Assembly (NCBI RefSeq): GCF_002979515.1
Contig: NZ_PCPA01000006.1
Coordinates: 62,001-126,000 of the forward strand
Direction: 5' to 3'
Length of the DNA stretch: 64,000 bases
DNA from: Microbacterium sp. MYb54
Lineage (GTDB): Bacteria; Actinomycetota; Actinomycetes; Actinomycetales; Microbacteriaceae
The position numbers and the translations under genes are program-made. Of the stretch, positions 42,750 through 57,974 are shown piece by piece; position 1 is the stretch's first letter, and the number at the start of each line of letters is the position of its first letter. The notes under the pieces were generated by a model that was given only the letters and a program-made list of their open reading frames with translations, was not told where the DNA came from and searched no databases.

Positions 42750-43754
42750 GTGCTGCGCACCATCGGCAGGCGACTGCTGTTCCTCATCCCCACCCTGTTC
42801 GGGCTCAGCATCCTGCTGTTCGCCTGGGTCAGGGCCCTCCCCGGCGGCCCCGCGGTCGCCCTGCTCGGAGAGAAGGCCACACCCGAGGCCGTCGCGAGAG
42901 TCAACCAGCTCTACGGCTTCGACAAGCCCCTCATCGAGCAGTACTTCATCTGGATCGGCCGCCTCCTCCAGGGCGACTTCGGCACGTCCATCCAGACCAA
43001 CCGGCCGGTGACGGAGGAGTTCCTCCGCCGGTTCCCCGCGACGCTGGAGCTGAGCGTCATGGCGCTCATCTTCGCCGTCGGCATCGGCATCCCGCTCGGA
43101 TACTGGGCCGCCCGCCGCCACGGCAAGTTCACCGACCACGCCTCGGTGGTTCTGAGCCTGATCGGCATCACCATCCCGGTGTTCTTCCTCGCGTTCATCC
43201 TGAAGTACGTCTTCGCGGTGCAACTGGGCTGGCTGCCGTCGGACGGACGCCAGAACCCACGAATAGACGCGACCCATCCCACCGGGTTCTATGTGTGGGA
43301 CGGCATCATCACCGGCGAGTTCGATGCCGCGTGGGATGCGATCCTGCACCTGATCCTGCCGGCGCTCGCGCTCGGCACGATCCCGCTCGCCATCATCGTC
43401 CGCATCACCAGGGCCAGTGTCCTGGAGGTGCAGAACGCGGACTACGTGCGCACCGGGCGTGCCAAGGGCGTGGGCTCGCCGACGTTGCGCAACCGCTTCA
43501 TCCTGCGCAATGCGATGCTCCCCGTCATCACGACGATCGGTCTGCAGACCGGACTCCTGATCTCGGGGGCGGTGCTCACCGAGACGGTGTTCGCCTTCCC
43601 GGGCATCGGCTCGTTCCTGGCGAGGGCGATCTTCACCAGGGACTTCCCCGTCCTCCAAGGCTTCATCATCTTCATTGCGATCGCGTACGCGCTGATCAAC
43701 CTGGCGGTCGATGTCTCCTACAGCTTCATCGATCCGAGAGTGAGGGTGCAGTGA
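42750..43754 (+). CDS. Dpp/OppB-type ABC permease
   Basis: A 334-residue permease with six membrane segments. The N-terminus (LRTIGRRLLFLIPTLFGLSI) and the GDFGTSI segment are typical of the DppB/OppB/NikB branch. The EAA-type loop reads DYVRTGRAKGVGSPTLRNRF, and the protein ends in SFIDPRVRVQ. The GTG at 42750 has a GGAG site. It pairs with the DppC-type permease 34 nt downstream. Confidence 0.94.
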   Translation: MLRTIGRRLLFLIPTLFGLSILLFAWVRALPGGPAVALLGEKATPEAVARVNQLYGFDKPLIEQYFIWIGRLLQGDFGTSIQTNRPVTEEFLRRFPATLELSVMALIFAVGIGIPLGYWAARRHGKFTDHASVVLSLIGITIPVFFLAFILKYVFAVQLGWLPSDGRQNPRIDATHPTGFYVWDGIITGEFDAAWDAILHLILPALALGTIPLAIIVRITRASVLEVQNADYVRTGRAKGVGSPTLRNRFILRNAMLPVITTIGLQTGLLISGAVLTETVFAFPGIGSFLARAIFTRDFPVLQGFIIFIAIAYALINLAVDVSYSFIDPRVRVQ

Positions 43755-43788
43755 TGTCCCTCCCCATCGTCCGAAAGGAGTCGGTCGC

Positions 43789-44754
43789 ATGACCATCGCA
43801 CTCCCGCCCGCTCAGGGCCCGTCGGCGGAGAGCGGCGGCAGCATCGACACCGTCGCCATCGCCCAGGCCGATCTGAAGAACGGCTCCGGCGGATTCTGGC
43901 GGGACGTGTTCCGCCGTCTCCGCCGCAATCCGACCGCGTGGATCGGCGCGGCCATCGTCGTGGCGTTCCTGCTCGTCGCAGCCCTCGCCCCACTGCTCGC
44001 GCCCTATCCGGAGACGGCTCTGCCGGGAGCGAAGTACATCACCCCGACCTACATCCCAGGCCCCGGGGAGCTTCCGCAGTTCCCGCTGGGCCTCGATCGG
44101 TTCGGTGGCGACGTGCTCTCCAAGCTCATCTGGGGTGCGCAGGCATCGCTCATGATCGGTGTCATCTCGACCGCGATGGGCCTGGTCGGAGGCATGATCC
44201 TCGGACTGCTCGCCGGCACGTTCGGTGGATGGGTCGACACGCTCATCATGCGCATCGTCGACATCATCCTCTCGGTGCCGAACCTGCTGCTGGCGGTCTC
44301 GATCGCCGCGATCCTCGGGCAGACCCCCTTCGCGATCATGATCGCGATCGGGGCGTCGCAGGTGCCGATCTTCGCGCGGCTGCTGCGGGCGTCGATGCTG
44401 CAGCAGCGTTCGAGCGACTACGTGCTCTCCGCGCAGACCCTCGGTCTCGGCCGCGGCAAGATCACGATGTCGCACGTGCTGCCCAACGCCATCGGTCCCG
44501 TGATCGTGCAGGGGACCCTGACGCTCGCCACCGCGGTCATCGATGCGGCGGCACTGTCCTTCCTCGGCCTCGGCGGCGGACGCCCGGAGACGGCGGAGTG
44601 GGGGCGCATGCTCACCTACGCGCAGTCCGAGCTCGCGATCGCACCGTGGCTCGCCTTCCTCCCCGGCATCTGCATCGCCGTCACCGCGCTCGGCTTCACC
44701 CTGCTGGGTGAGGCGTTGCGCGAGGCGATGGATCCACGGACGAGGGCGCGATGA
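43789..44754 (+). CDS. Dpp/OppC-type ABC permease
   Basis: A 321-residue permease with an extended polar N-terminus (about 50 residues), then six membrane segments. The QFPLGLDRFGGDVLSKLIWG motif and the EAA loop (DYVLSAQTLGLGRGKITMSH) mark the DppC/OppC branch, and the tail EALREAMDPRTRAR is typical. An AAAGGAG ribosome site precedes the ATG. Its stop overlaps a possible early ATG of the ATPase gene. Confidence 0.94.
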   Translation: MTIALPPAQGPSAESGGSIDTVAIAQADLKNGSGGFWRDVFRRLRRNPTAWIGAAIVVAFLLVAALAPLLAPYPETALPGAKYITPTYIPGPGELPQFPLGLDRFGGDVLSKLIWGAQASLMIGVISTAMGLVGGMILGLLAGTFGGWVDTLIMRIVDIILSVPNLLLAVSIAAILGQTPFAIMIAIGASQVPIFARLLRASMLQQRSSDYVLSAQTLGLGRGKITMSHVLPNAIGPVIVQGTLTLATAVIDAAALSFLGLGGGRPETAEWGRMLTYAQSELAIAPWLAFLPGICIAVTALGFTLLGEALREAMDPRTRAR

Positions 44755-44798
44755 ACGCGCGCGACGACGGCGCGATGCGCGCCGCGAAGGAGAATCAG

Positions 44799-46457
44799 AT
44801 GTCGACCGAGCCGCTGCTGTCGGTACAAGGGCTGGCCGTGGACTTCGCCACCATGGACGGCGTCGTGCACGCCGTCGAGGGTGTCGACCTCGAGATCCGC
44901 CCCGGTGAGACCGTCGCGATCGTGGGGGAGTCCGGTTCGGGCAAGTCCACCACCGCGATGGCCATCATCGGGCTGCTCGCCGGCGGAGGCAAGATCGCCG
45001 CCGGCAGCATCCGCCTCGACGGGAAGGAGATCTCTCGGGCGTCGGAGCACGAGCTGCGCGCGATCCGCGGTCGCGACATCGGCCTCGTGCCGCAGGACCC
45101 GATGTCGAACCTGAACCCGGTCGCGAAGATCGGCACGCAGGTGGCGGAGACGCTGCTCGCGCACGGCCTCGCCACGCGACAGAACGTGCAGGCGAAGGTG
45201 GTCGAGGCGCTGACCGCCGCCGGCCTCCCCGATCCGGCGCGACGTGCGAAGCAGTATCCGCATGAGTTCTCCGGTGGCATGCGCCAGCGCGCGCTCATCG
45301 CGATCGGTCTGGCCTGCAAGCCGCGCCTGCTGATCGCCGACGAGCCCACGAGCGCCCTCGACGTCACGGTGCAGCAGACGATCCTCGACCAGATCGGACA
45401 GATGACGCGCGAGTTGGGAACGGCCGTGCTGCTCATCACGCACGACCTGGGGCTCGCGGCCGAGCGGGCGGAGCGGGTGATCGTGATGCACCGCGGCAAG
45501 GTCGTGGAGCAGGGCGACGCGCGGCAGATCCTCGAGGATCCACAGCACCCGTACACGCAGTCGCTCGTGAAGGCGGCGCCGTCGGTGGCTGCGGCCCGCC
45601 TGCAGCCGGAGGCGTTCCGGGTGCAGGATCGGCCCGCCGAGGTTGACCCCGCCGCTCCGGTCGCGCCGGCCGACAACATCGTCGAGATCGAGAACCTCAC
45701 CAAGGTGTATCCGGTGCGGGGACGAGGCGAGGACTTCGTCGCCGTCGACGACGTGTCGTTGGTGATCCCGCGCGGGGAGACCGTCGCGATCGTGGGGGAG
45801 TCCGGTTCGGGCAAGACCACGACCGCACGGATGCTGCTGAAGGTGATCGAGCCGACGAAGGGTCTGATCCGCTACGAGGGCAAGGACATCTCCACGCTCT
45901 CCCGCGCGGAGACAAGGAACTTCCGGCAGCAGGTGCAGCCGATCTTCCAGGATCCGTATTCGAGTCTGAACCCGATGTTCACGATCGAACGGCTGATCGC
46001 CGAGCCGTTGGAGTTCTACAAACGGGGGAGCGGCGCCGATCGTCGCACGCGCGTGCGGCAGCTGCTCGATGACGTGGCGCTGCCCCAGTCGATGCTGCGG
46101 CGGTACCCGTCCGAGCTCTCGGGAGGCCAGCGGCAGCGCGTCGCGATCGCCCGTGCCCTCGCCCTCTCGCCCGATCTGATCGTGTGCGACGAACCGGTGT
46201 CGGCGCTCGACGTGCTCGTGCAGGACCAGATCCTGAAGCTGCTCGGCGACCTGCAGCGGGAGTATGGCCTGAGCTACCTGTTCATCTCGCACGACCTCGC
46301 GGTGGTGCGACTGATCAGCGACTACGTGTGCGTGATGAAAGACGGCAAACTCGTGGAAGCGGCCACCTCGGAGGAGATCTTCACGAATCCGCGAGACCCG
46401 TACACGCGGCGCCTGTTGGCCTCGATCCCCGGCAACGAGCTGGGCATCGCGTCCTGA
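44799..46457 (+). CDS. Fused double ABC ATPase (DppD-DppF type)
   Basis: A 552-residue protein made of two nucleotide-binding domains. Each has Walker A (VGESGSGKST and VGESGSGKTT), a signature (FSGGMRQRALIAIG and [14 protein letters not shown]), Walker B (LLIADEPTSALDV and LIVCDEPVSALDV) and an H-loop His. Each half also ends with the oligopeptide-ATPase tail (HPYTQSLVKAAP; DPYTRRLLASIP). The ATG at 44799 is chosen for its AAGGAGA site; ATG 44751, overlapping the permease stop, would add 16 residues. It energises the preceding importer. A 39-bp stretch around Walker A is identical in both halves. Confidence 0.94.
   Translation: MSTEPLLSVQGLAVDFATMDGVVHAVEGVDLEIRPGETVAIVGESGSGKSTTAMAIIGLLAGGGKIAAGSIRLDGKEISRASEHELRAIRGRDIGLVPQDPMSNLNPVAKIGTQVAETLLAHGLATRQNVQAKVVEALTAAGLPDPARRAKQYPHEFSGGMRQRALIAIGLACKPRLLIADEPTSALDVTVQQTILDQIGQMTRELGTAVLLITHDLGLAAERAERVIVMHRGKVVEQGDARQILEDPQHPYTQSLVKAAPSVAAARLQPEAFRVQDRPAEVDPAAPVAPADNIVEIENLTKVYPVRGRGEDFVAVDDVSLVIPRGETVAIVGESGSGKTTTARMLLKVIEPTKGLIRYEGKDISTLSRAETRNFRQQVQPIFQDPYSSLNPMFTIERLIAEPLEFYKRGSGADRRTRVRQLLDDVALPQSMLRRYPSELSGGQRQRVAIARALALSPDLIVCDEPVSALDVLVQDQILKLLGDLQREYGLSYLFISHDLAVVRLISDYVCVMKDGKLVEAATSEEIFTNPRDPYTRRLLASIPGNELGIAS
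44907..44945 (+). repeat. 39-bp direct repeat, copy 1 (Walker A of domain 1)
   Basis: These 39 bases (from GAGACCGTCG to TCGGGCAAG) are identical to 45777-45815 in the second ATPase domain, 870 bp away, in the same reading frame. Confidence 0.9.
45777..45815 (+). repeat. 39-bp direct repeat, copy 2 (Walker A of domain 2)
   Basis: Identical to 44907-44945. Recombination between the copies would remove exactly one ATPase domain's worth of sequence in frame. Confidence 0.9.
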
Positions 46458-46492
46458 GATCACCGGGCCGGACGCGATCCGGCCCGGTGATC
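46458..46492 (+). terminator. 15-bp hairpin terminator of the peptide ABC operon
   Basis: A perfect 15-bp stem (46458-46472 with 46478-46492) and a CGCGA loop begin at the base after the ATPase stop codon. It lacks a U-tract, as is common for high-GC hairpin terminators, and insulates the rpoB promoter that follows. Confidence 0.8.
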
Positions 46493-46535
46493 GGGCACTC
46501 ATACCGCAGCTTCCAAGATTGGTCAAGGACTGCGC

Positions 46536-46564
46536 TTGCCATGTCGCACAATCGTGCGTATAGT
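46536..46564 (+). promoter_or_regulatory. rpoB-rpoC promoter
   Basis: TTGCCA (46536-46541), a 17-bp spacer and TATAGT (46559-46564) form a near-consensus housekeeping promoter, with a start near 46571 and a leader of about 118 nt. A CGCAC/GTGCG repeat lies in the spacer. The leader ends with an AGCCC-TGCG-GGGCT hairpin just before the ribosome site. The rest of this 231-nt gap shows nothing else. Confidence 0.8.
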
Positions 46565-46688
46565 TGGTAGTTGCGCTCGTTTCTCCCTGCCCTCATATGG
46601 TGGTCGGCATTGTTGAGTTCCCGGGCGCACACTCCACCTGACGACAAAGGAATCGAGAAGCCCTGCGGGGCTCACGGAGGTTATTCCC

Positions 46689-50192
<3,504 letters not shown>

Positions 50193-50199
50193 TCCGCTG

Positions 50200-50229
50200 G
50201 TGTGCTCGGGAGGCAACTCCCGAGCACAC
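50200..50229 (+). promoter_or_regulatory. rpoB-rpoC intergenic hairpin with GCAA tetraloop
   Basis: A perfect 13-bp stem GTGTGCTCGGGAG (50200-50212) / CTCCCGAGCACAC (50217-50229) is capped by GCAA, a stable GNRA tetraloop. It lies 8 nt past the rpoB stop. It may be an RNase III site or a partial terminator that balances the two subunits. Confidence 0.75.
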
Positions 50230-50271
50230 TGAAGCAGACTTCTCAAAAAGAATTCCGACACAGGAGAATCA

Positions 50272-54147
<3,876 letters not shown>

Positions 54148-54165
54148 TTGAGTACTGAGTGACTG

Positions 54166-54198
54166 AGAAGGCCCCAGGCGATTCGCCTGGGGCCTTCT
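54166..54198 (+). terminator. rpoC intrinsic terminator
   Basis: A stem of about 15 bp, centred on AAGGCCCCAGGCG (54168-54180) / CGCCTGGGGCCTT (54184-54196) with a 3-nt loop, is followed by a short pyrimidine run (CTTC). Confidence 0.88.
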
Positions 54199-54225
54199 TC
54201 GTGCCCGCGTGCGTTGGAAGTGGCG

Positions 54226-54314
54226 CGAGTGCACGGGAAGCCGCCGAGTGCACGGGTTACGTGCGCCGCCAAGCCGTGCACTCGGCGAGAAGCGGTGCAC
54301 TCGACGTTCACTCG
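54226..54314. repeat. Cluster of GTGCAC-centred direct and inverted repeats
   Basis: CGAGTGCACGGG occurs at 54226-54237 and 54245-54256. Its inverse occurs as CCGTGCACTCG (54274-54284), GGTGCACTCG (54294-54303) and a decayed CGTTCACTCG (54305-54314). It sits between the rpoC terminator and the convergent lipoprotein gene. It may form alternative hairpins or bind a protein; its function is unknown. Confidence 0.6.
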
Positions 54315-54335
54315 ACGAGGGAACCGCGCCGGGCG

Positions 54336-54926
54336 TCAGTCGAAGATGTGCTCCACGATGCTGGAGGTGTAGCCGGCGGGGGCGAGGTTCGAGTAGCGCG
54401 TGTCGATGAGCACGTCGTCACGCCAGAACAAGGTGCGGCCGTCGGTCACCGGGTACTGCTCGTTCGGCCAGGTCTTCTCGCAGCGGGTGCCGCCATCGGG
54501 GGTGAAGCAGGAGAAGCCCTCGGTGGTGGCCAACGCGTTGAGCATGTCGAGTGCGGGGCCGCGGTTCATGTGAGAGATCTTCGTCGTGAGTCTCGTGGTG
54601 TCGGCGCGAGGGTCGGCCCAGTTGCAGGTGAGCGACCCATCGGCAGCGACGCCGGACGGGCCGAAAGCAGCGTCGTTGAGTGGGGTGTCGCCGAGCTCGG
54701 CGAGGACGGCTTCCGACAGGATCGCGCGGCAGTCCGTCGGGAGCGCGACCGGAGCGCTGGTCGGGCTCGCGGAGGGCGATGGCGTATCGGTCGGCTCGGC
54801 GCTGGAGGTCGCGCTTCCTGTAGGACTCGGAGCGGGATCACCGCCGGCGTCTGACTGCGGAGTGCAGGCCGTCAGGGCAGCGAGGATGATGAGAGCCGCA
54901 GCAGCGCCGGTGAGTCGAGCTTTCAT
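54336..54926 (-). CDS. Hypothetical lipoprotein
   Basis: A 196-residue protein. The signal peptide ends in a lipobox (LAALTAC, Cys21), followed by a Pro/Ser/Thr-rich linker (residues about 25-62) and a small globular domain with four cysteines (in TDCRAIL, LTCNWAD, GFSCFTP and TRCEKTW) that could form two disulfides. No family is recognised. The ATG at 54926 is 6 nt after TACGGT (54933-54938, minus strand), and no ribosome site is seen, so a leaderless mRNA is likely. Confidence 0.8.
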   Translation of the reverse strand: MKARLTGAAAALIILAALTACTPQSDAGGDPAPSPTGSATSSAEPTDTPSPSASPTSAPVALPTDCRAILSEAVLAELGDTPLNDAAFGPSGVAADGSLTCNWADPRADTTRLTTKISHMNRGPALDMLNALATTEGFSCFTPDGGTRCEKTWPNEQYPVTDGRTLFWRDDVLIDTRYSNLAPAGYTSSIVEHIFD

Positions 54927-55012
54927 AGCCACACCGTAGTGCTCAGGCGCAACAGTGTGCGGGAGGATCGCGGTGCCGCCGCGGCGGTTGCCGGGCGCGG
55001 TAGTGTCAGCGA

Positions 55013-55942
55013 GTGAGCAACGAGACTACTTCTGCCGGTTCCGTGGTCGTGATCGGCGACGCCTTGATCGATGAGATCCGTGACGATTCCGGTGTGCGCG
55101 AGCTCGTCGGCGGTGCGGCGCTGAATGTCGCTGTCGGTCTGCGCCGACTGGGGGTCGGGACGACTTTGATCGCGATGGTCGGTGACGACGAGGCCGGGGC
55201 GCACATCCGCGAGTACCTGTCCGACCACGGCGTGCGCCTGATCTCGAGTGATGCCCCGCGAGGGTCCTCACGGGCCATCGTGCAGCGGGCGGCGAACGGC
55301 GAGCCCCAGTACGTCTTCAACGAGGCCGCGCAGAAGCGCAGCATCCGGTACTCCGACGAGGCCAGAGAGGCGATCGCCGCGGCCGGGCTCGTCGCGATCA
55401 GCTGCTTCCCCTTCGACGTTCCGGCCGAGGTCGACGCACTGGTCGAGGCCCTGGGCGATGCGCGCGTGGCGGTCGACCCCAACCCGCGCACCGGGATGCT
55501 GAGCGATCGCGAAGAGTTCGTCCGCGGGTTCGAGCGGCTCGCTGCCTCGGCGGCCATCGTCAAGGTCGGAGCGGATGACGCGGCGATCCTCTACGACGGT
55601 GATCTCGATGCCCTGCGCCTGCGCCTTCGCGGACTCGGCGCCGCTGCGGTGTTGGCGACGGCCGGTGCCGAGGGCGCAACCATAGACACGAAGGACGGCG
55701 TCGCCTCCGCGCCGATCTCGCAACTCGACGGAGCCGTGATCGACACGGTCGGGGCGGGAGACGCGACACTCGCCGCGGTTGCGGAAGGCCTGGTCTCTGA
55801 GTCGCCGACCGAGCTGGGGGAGTGGCGCACGCTGCTGCTGCGAGCCATGGATGTTGCCGCTGCGACGTGTCGTGCTGAGGGCGGTCTGCTGCGCACACCC
55901 GAGTCGTTGGCCGATGCCGGGCGCGGCGTGAACGGCAGCTGA
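55013..55942 (+). CDS. PfkB family carbohydrate kinase
   Basis: A 309-residue ribokinase-fold kinase. The glycine-rich N-terminal pattern (LVGGAALNVAVGLRRLG, residues about 32-48) and the C-terminal anion-hole motif DTVGAGDATLAAVA with its catalytic Asp are present. It resembles fructokinases, but the sugar is not determined. GTG 55013 is 6 nt after TAGTGT (55001-55006), a probable leaderless start. It stands alone, with a divergent lipoprotein gene upstream and tRNA-Tyr downstream. Confidence 0.87.
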   Translation: MSNETTSAGSVVVIGDALIDEIRDDSGVRELVGGAALNVAVGLRRLGVGTTLIAMVGDDEAGAHIREYLSDHGVRLISSDAPRGSSRAIVQRAANGEPQYVFNEAAQKRSIRYSDEAREAIAAAGLVAISCFPFDVPAEVDALVEALGDARVAVDPNPRTGMLSDREEFVRGFERLAASAAIVKVGADDAAILYDGDLDALRLRLRGLGAAAVLATAGAEGATIDTKDGVASAPISQLDGAVIDTVGAGDATLAAVAEGLVSESPTELGEWRTLLLRAMDVAAATCRAEGGLLRTPESLADAGRGVNGS

Positions 55943-56028
55943 CTGTTCGATTTCTTGCACCTGCCTCGGACAGGTATGCTTGTCTATCGTGCCCCCGGTT
56001 GGCTGTTCAAGTCGGACGGGTGCGCTCT

Positions 56029-56113
56029 GGCGAGTTACCCAAGCGGCCAAAGGGATCTGACTGTAAATCAGACTGCTCAGCATTCGGGGGTTCGAATCCC
56101 TCACTCGCCACCA
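56029..56113 (+). tRNA. tRNA-Tyr (anticodon GTA)
   Basis: An 85-nt class II tRNA with a long variable arm. The acceptor stem is GGCGAGT/ACTCGCC, the anticodon GTA (56063-56065) sits in a CTGTAAA loop, and the T-loop is TTCGAAT. Discriminator A and an encoded CCA end the gene. A TATGCT -10-like hexamer lies at 55975-55980. Confidence 0.97.
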
Positions 56114-56137
56114 CTTCCGCGAAGCACTGCGGAAACT

Positions 56138-56167
56138 GAAGGCCCACGCGATCACGCGGGGGCCTTC
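56138..56167 (+). terminator. Terminator after tRNA-Tyr
   Basis: GAAGGCCC and CGCG pair with CGCG and GGGCCTTC around an ATCA loop, with one internal mismatch, followed by CTTCGTCTCT. A smaller TTCCGC/GCGGAA hairpin (56115-56134) precedes it. Confidence 0.75.
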
Positions 56168-56288
56168 CTTCGTCTCTGCGGCGTCTCGACCGACGTTCAG
56201 GCCGACGGCGGCCCGACGCCCGCTTCGGTTCCAGCCTTGGTATTGGCCTTGGCGATCACGCCGGCGCCGGAACGGTTGACGCGGTGAA

Positions 56289-56348
56289 TAGGGTGGACCC
56301 ATGCTCTACGCGATCCCTACCGATGTCGGCCCCGAAAGCCGACGATGA
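56289..56348 (+). CDS. Putative 15-residue leader ORF, leaderless, overlapping the DUF2510 gene
   Basis: ATG 56301 starts a 15-codon frame (MLYAIPTDVGPESRR) whose TGA overlaps the ATG of the DUF2510 gene as ATGA; the feature span includes its -10. TAGGGT (56289-56294) lies 6 nt before the ATG, the spacing seen at about twenty gene starts in this window, so the transcript probably begins at this codon. The larger gene would then be translated by coupling; a CGAAAG-like site inside the small frame could also serve. Whether the peptide has a role of its own is unknown. Confidence 0.5.
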
Positions 56349-56974
56349 GTGCGCCTGCCGGGTGGTACGTCGACGACGCCGGCGCGACCCGCTGGTGGGA
56401 TGGCTACCGATGGGTGGATGGGGCTCCTGTCCCCGCGACGTCGCCGGAGCCGCCACAGGTATCGCCGGGCACGAGCTCGAGCACGGTCTGGGTGTGGCTC
56501 ATCGTCTTGCTGCCGCTGCTCAGCACGATCGCCGCCATCGGCTACCTGGCACAGATGCAGCGGGGGATGTTCGACATGCTCGCGCTCATTCCGCTCGACG
56601 GCTCGACGTCTCTGGACGTGGAGAGGTTCATCGCCGCAGAGTTCGGGATGTTCCTCACCCCGTGGTACCTGGTTCTGCTGCTGCTGGGCTGGGCGATCTA
56701 CGGGCTCTCGGCCTGGTTCGCCGCTCTCGACGTCCGTGATCTCAAGGCGCGGGGTTTCGTTCGTCCCTTCCACTGGGCGTGGACGTTCCTTTCGCCGCTC
56801 GTCTACGTGATCGGTCGCCACGTCGTGATCCGTCGACGGGGAGGGCGAGGCTCGGCGCCGCTCATCGTGACCATCGCGATCCAGGTCGTGACCCTCATCG
56901 CGCTGACCGTCTGGGTGTCCGTCTTCGTGAGCCAGATGTTCGAGACCGTCTTCTCGATGATCCCGCCGCGATGA
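56345..56974 (+). CDS. DUF2510 domain membrane protein
   Basis: A 209-residue protein. The N-terminal DUF2510 motif (GWYVDDAGATRWWDGYRWVD, residues 6-25) is a short Trp-rich module that usually precedes membrane segments in actinobacteria. Four hydrophobic segments follow (residues about 47-68, 105-127, 140-160 and 170-195). The function is unknown. The gene appears to depend on a 15-codon upstream frame for translation and has no strong ribosome site of its own. Confidence 0.83.
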   Translation: MSAPAGWYVDDAGATRWWDGYRWVDGAPVPATSPEPPQVSPGTSSSTVWVWLIVLLPLLSTIAAIGYLAQMQRGMFDMLALIPLDGSTSLDVERFIAAEFGMFLTPWYLVLLLLGWAIYGLSAWFAALDVRDLKARGFVRPFHWAWTFLSPLVYVIGRHVVIRRRGGRGSAPLIVTIAIQVVTLIALTVWVSVFVSQMFETVFSMIPPR

Positions 56975-57065
56975 TCGCACCGAGATGAACTGACAGAGCG
57001 GGGCGCAGCCGCGATACCTGGGGATCCCGTGACACCGGGGCCCTCCATCCGCCACACTGAGTCCC

Positions 57066-57965
57066 ATGGGATCAGCGTTGACCACCATCGGACTGCCCGT
57101 CGCTCTCGGGATCATCATGCTCGGGCTCGGGCTCAGCCTCACGCTCGCCGACTTCGCGAGGGTGCTGAAGCAGCCGAAGGCGGTGATCATCGCGCTGCTC
57201 TGCCAGCTCATCGTCCTGCCGGCGATCTGCTTCGGCCTCGTGCTCGCCTTCCAGCTCCCGCCGATCCTCGCGGTCGGCATGATGATGCTCGCCGCGTCTC
57301 CCGGCGGCACGACCGCCAACCTGTACAGCCACCTGTTCCGCGGCGACATCGCCCTCAACATCTCGCTCACCGCGGTGAACTCGGTCATCGCCGTGATCAC
57401 GCTCCCGGTGATCACCAACTTCGCGATCGCCTACTTCGAGCCGTTCGACAACCGTCTGGGGCTGCAATGGTCGAAGGCCCTCGAGGTGTTCGCGATCGTG
57501 CTCCTGCCGGTGGCGCTCGGCATGATCGTGCGACGCTTCTGGCCGAGATTCGCGGCCGGCATGGACAAGCCGGTGCGGATCGCCTCCGTCGTGATCCTGA
57601 TAGTCGTGATCGCGGGCGCCGTCGCCTCGAACTGGACCCTGCTGGTCGCCAACTTCACGCAGCTCGCTCTCATCACCGTGCTGTTCTGCCTGATCAGCCT
57701 CGCCATCGGCTTCCTCGTGCCGCGGATGCTCCGGGTCGGGAAGCGGCAGGCGATCGCGACGTCATTCGAGATCGGTATCCACAACGCCACACTGGCGATC
57801 GTGATCGCACAGTCGGTCCTCGGTTCGGTGGAGCTGAGTCTGCCTGCGGCCGTGTACGGCGTGCTGATGTTCTTCATCGCGTTCGGCTTCGGCTTCCTGA
57901 TCCGCGATCGCACGGACGAGTCCGCTGAGGGCGTCAATGCACCCGCACCCGCCCCCGGTTCCTAG
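57066..57965 (+). CDS. BASS family (bile acid:sodium symporter-like) transporter
   Basis: A 299-residue protein with nine to ten membrane segments. The two crossover signatures of the family are clear: AASPGGTTANLYSHLFRGD (residues about 77-95) and SFEIGIHNATLAIVIAQS (about residues 235-252). Bacterial BASS proteins carry pantoate, pyruvate, bile acids or other organic anions; no substrate can be chosen here. The ATG at 57066 is 7 nt after CACACT, a weak leaderless candidate, with no ribosome site. Confidence 0.9.
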   Translation: MGSALTTIGLPVALGIIMLGLGLSLTLADFARVLKQPKAVIIALLCQLIVLPAICFGLVLAFQLPPILAVGMMMLAASPGGTTANLYSHLFRGDIALNISLTAVNSVIAVITLPVITNFAIAYFEPFDNRLGLQWSKALEVFAIVLLPVALGMIVRRFWPRFAAGMDKPVRIASVVILIVVIAGAVASNWTLLVANFTQLALITVLFCLISLAIGFLVPRMLRVGKRQAIATSFEIGIHNATLAIVIAQSVLGSVELSLPAAVYGVLMFFIAFGFGFLIRDRTDESAEGVNAPAPAPGS

Positions 57966-57974
57966 ACTGGAACG

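Noticed and set aside
44751..44798. An earlier ATG (44751) as the start of the double ATPase.
   Set aside because: It overlaps the permease stop in the usual ATGA way, but ATG 44799 has a clear AAGGAGA ribosome site and begins the conserved sequence. It is kept as an alternative.
54226..54314. The GTGCAC repeats as a CRISPR array.
   Set aside because: The copies are 10-12 bp, in both orientations, with unequal short gaps and no cas genes.
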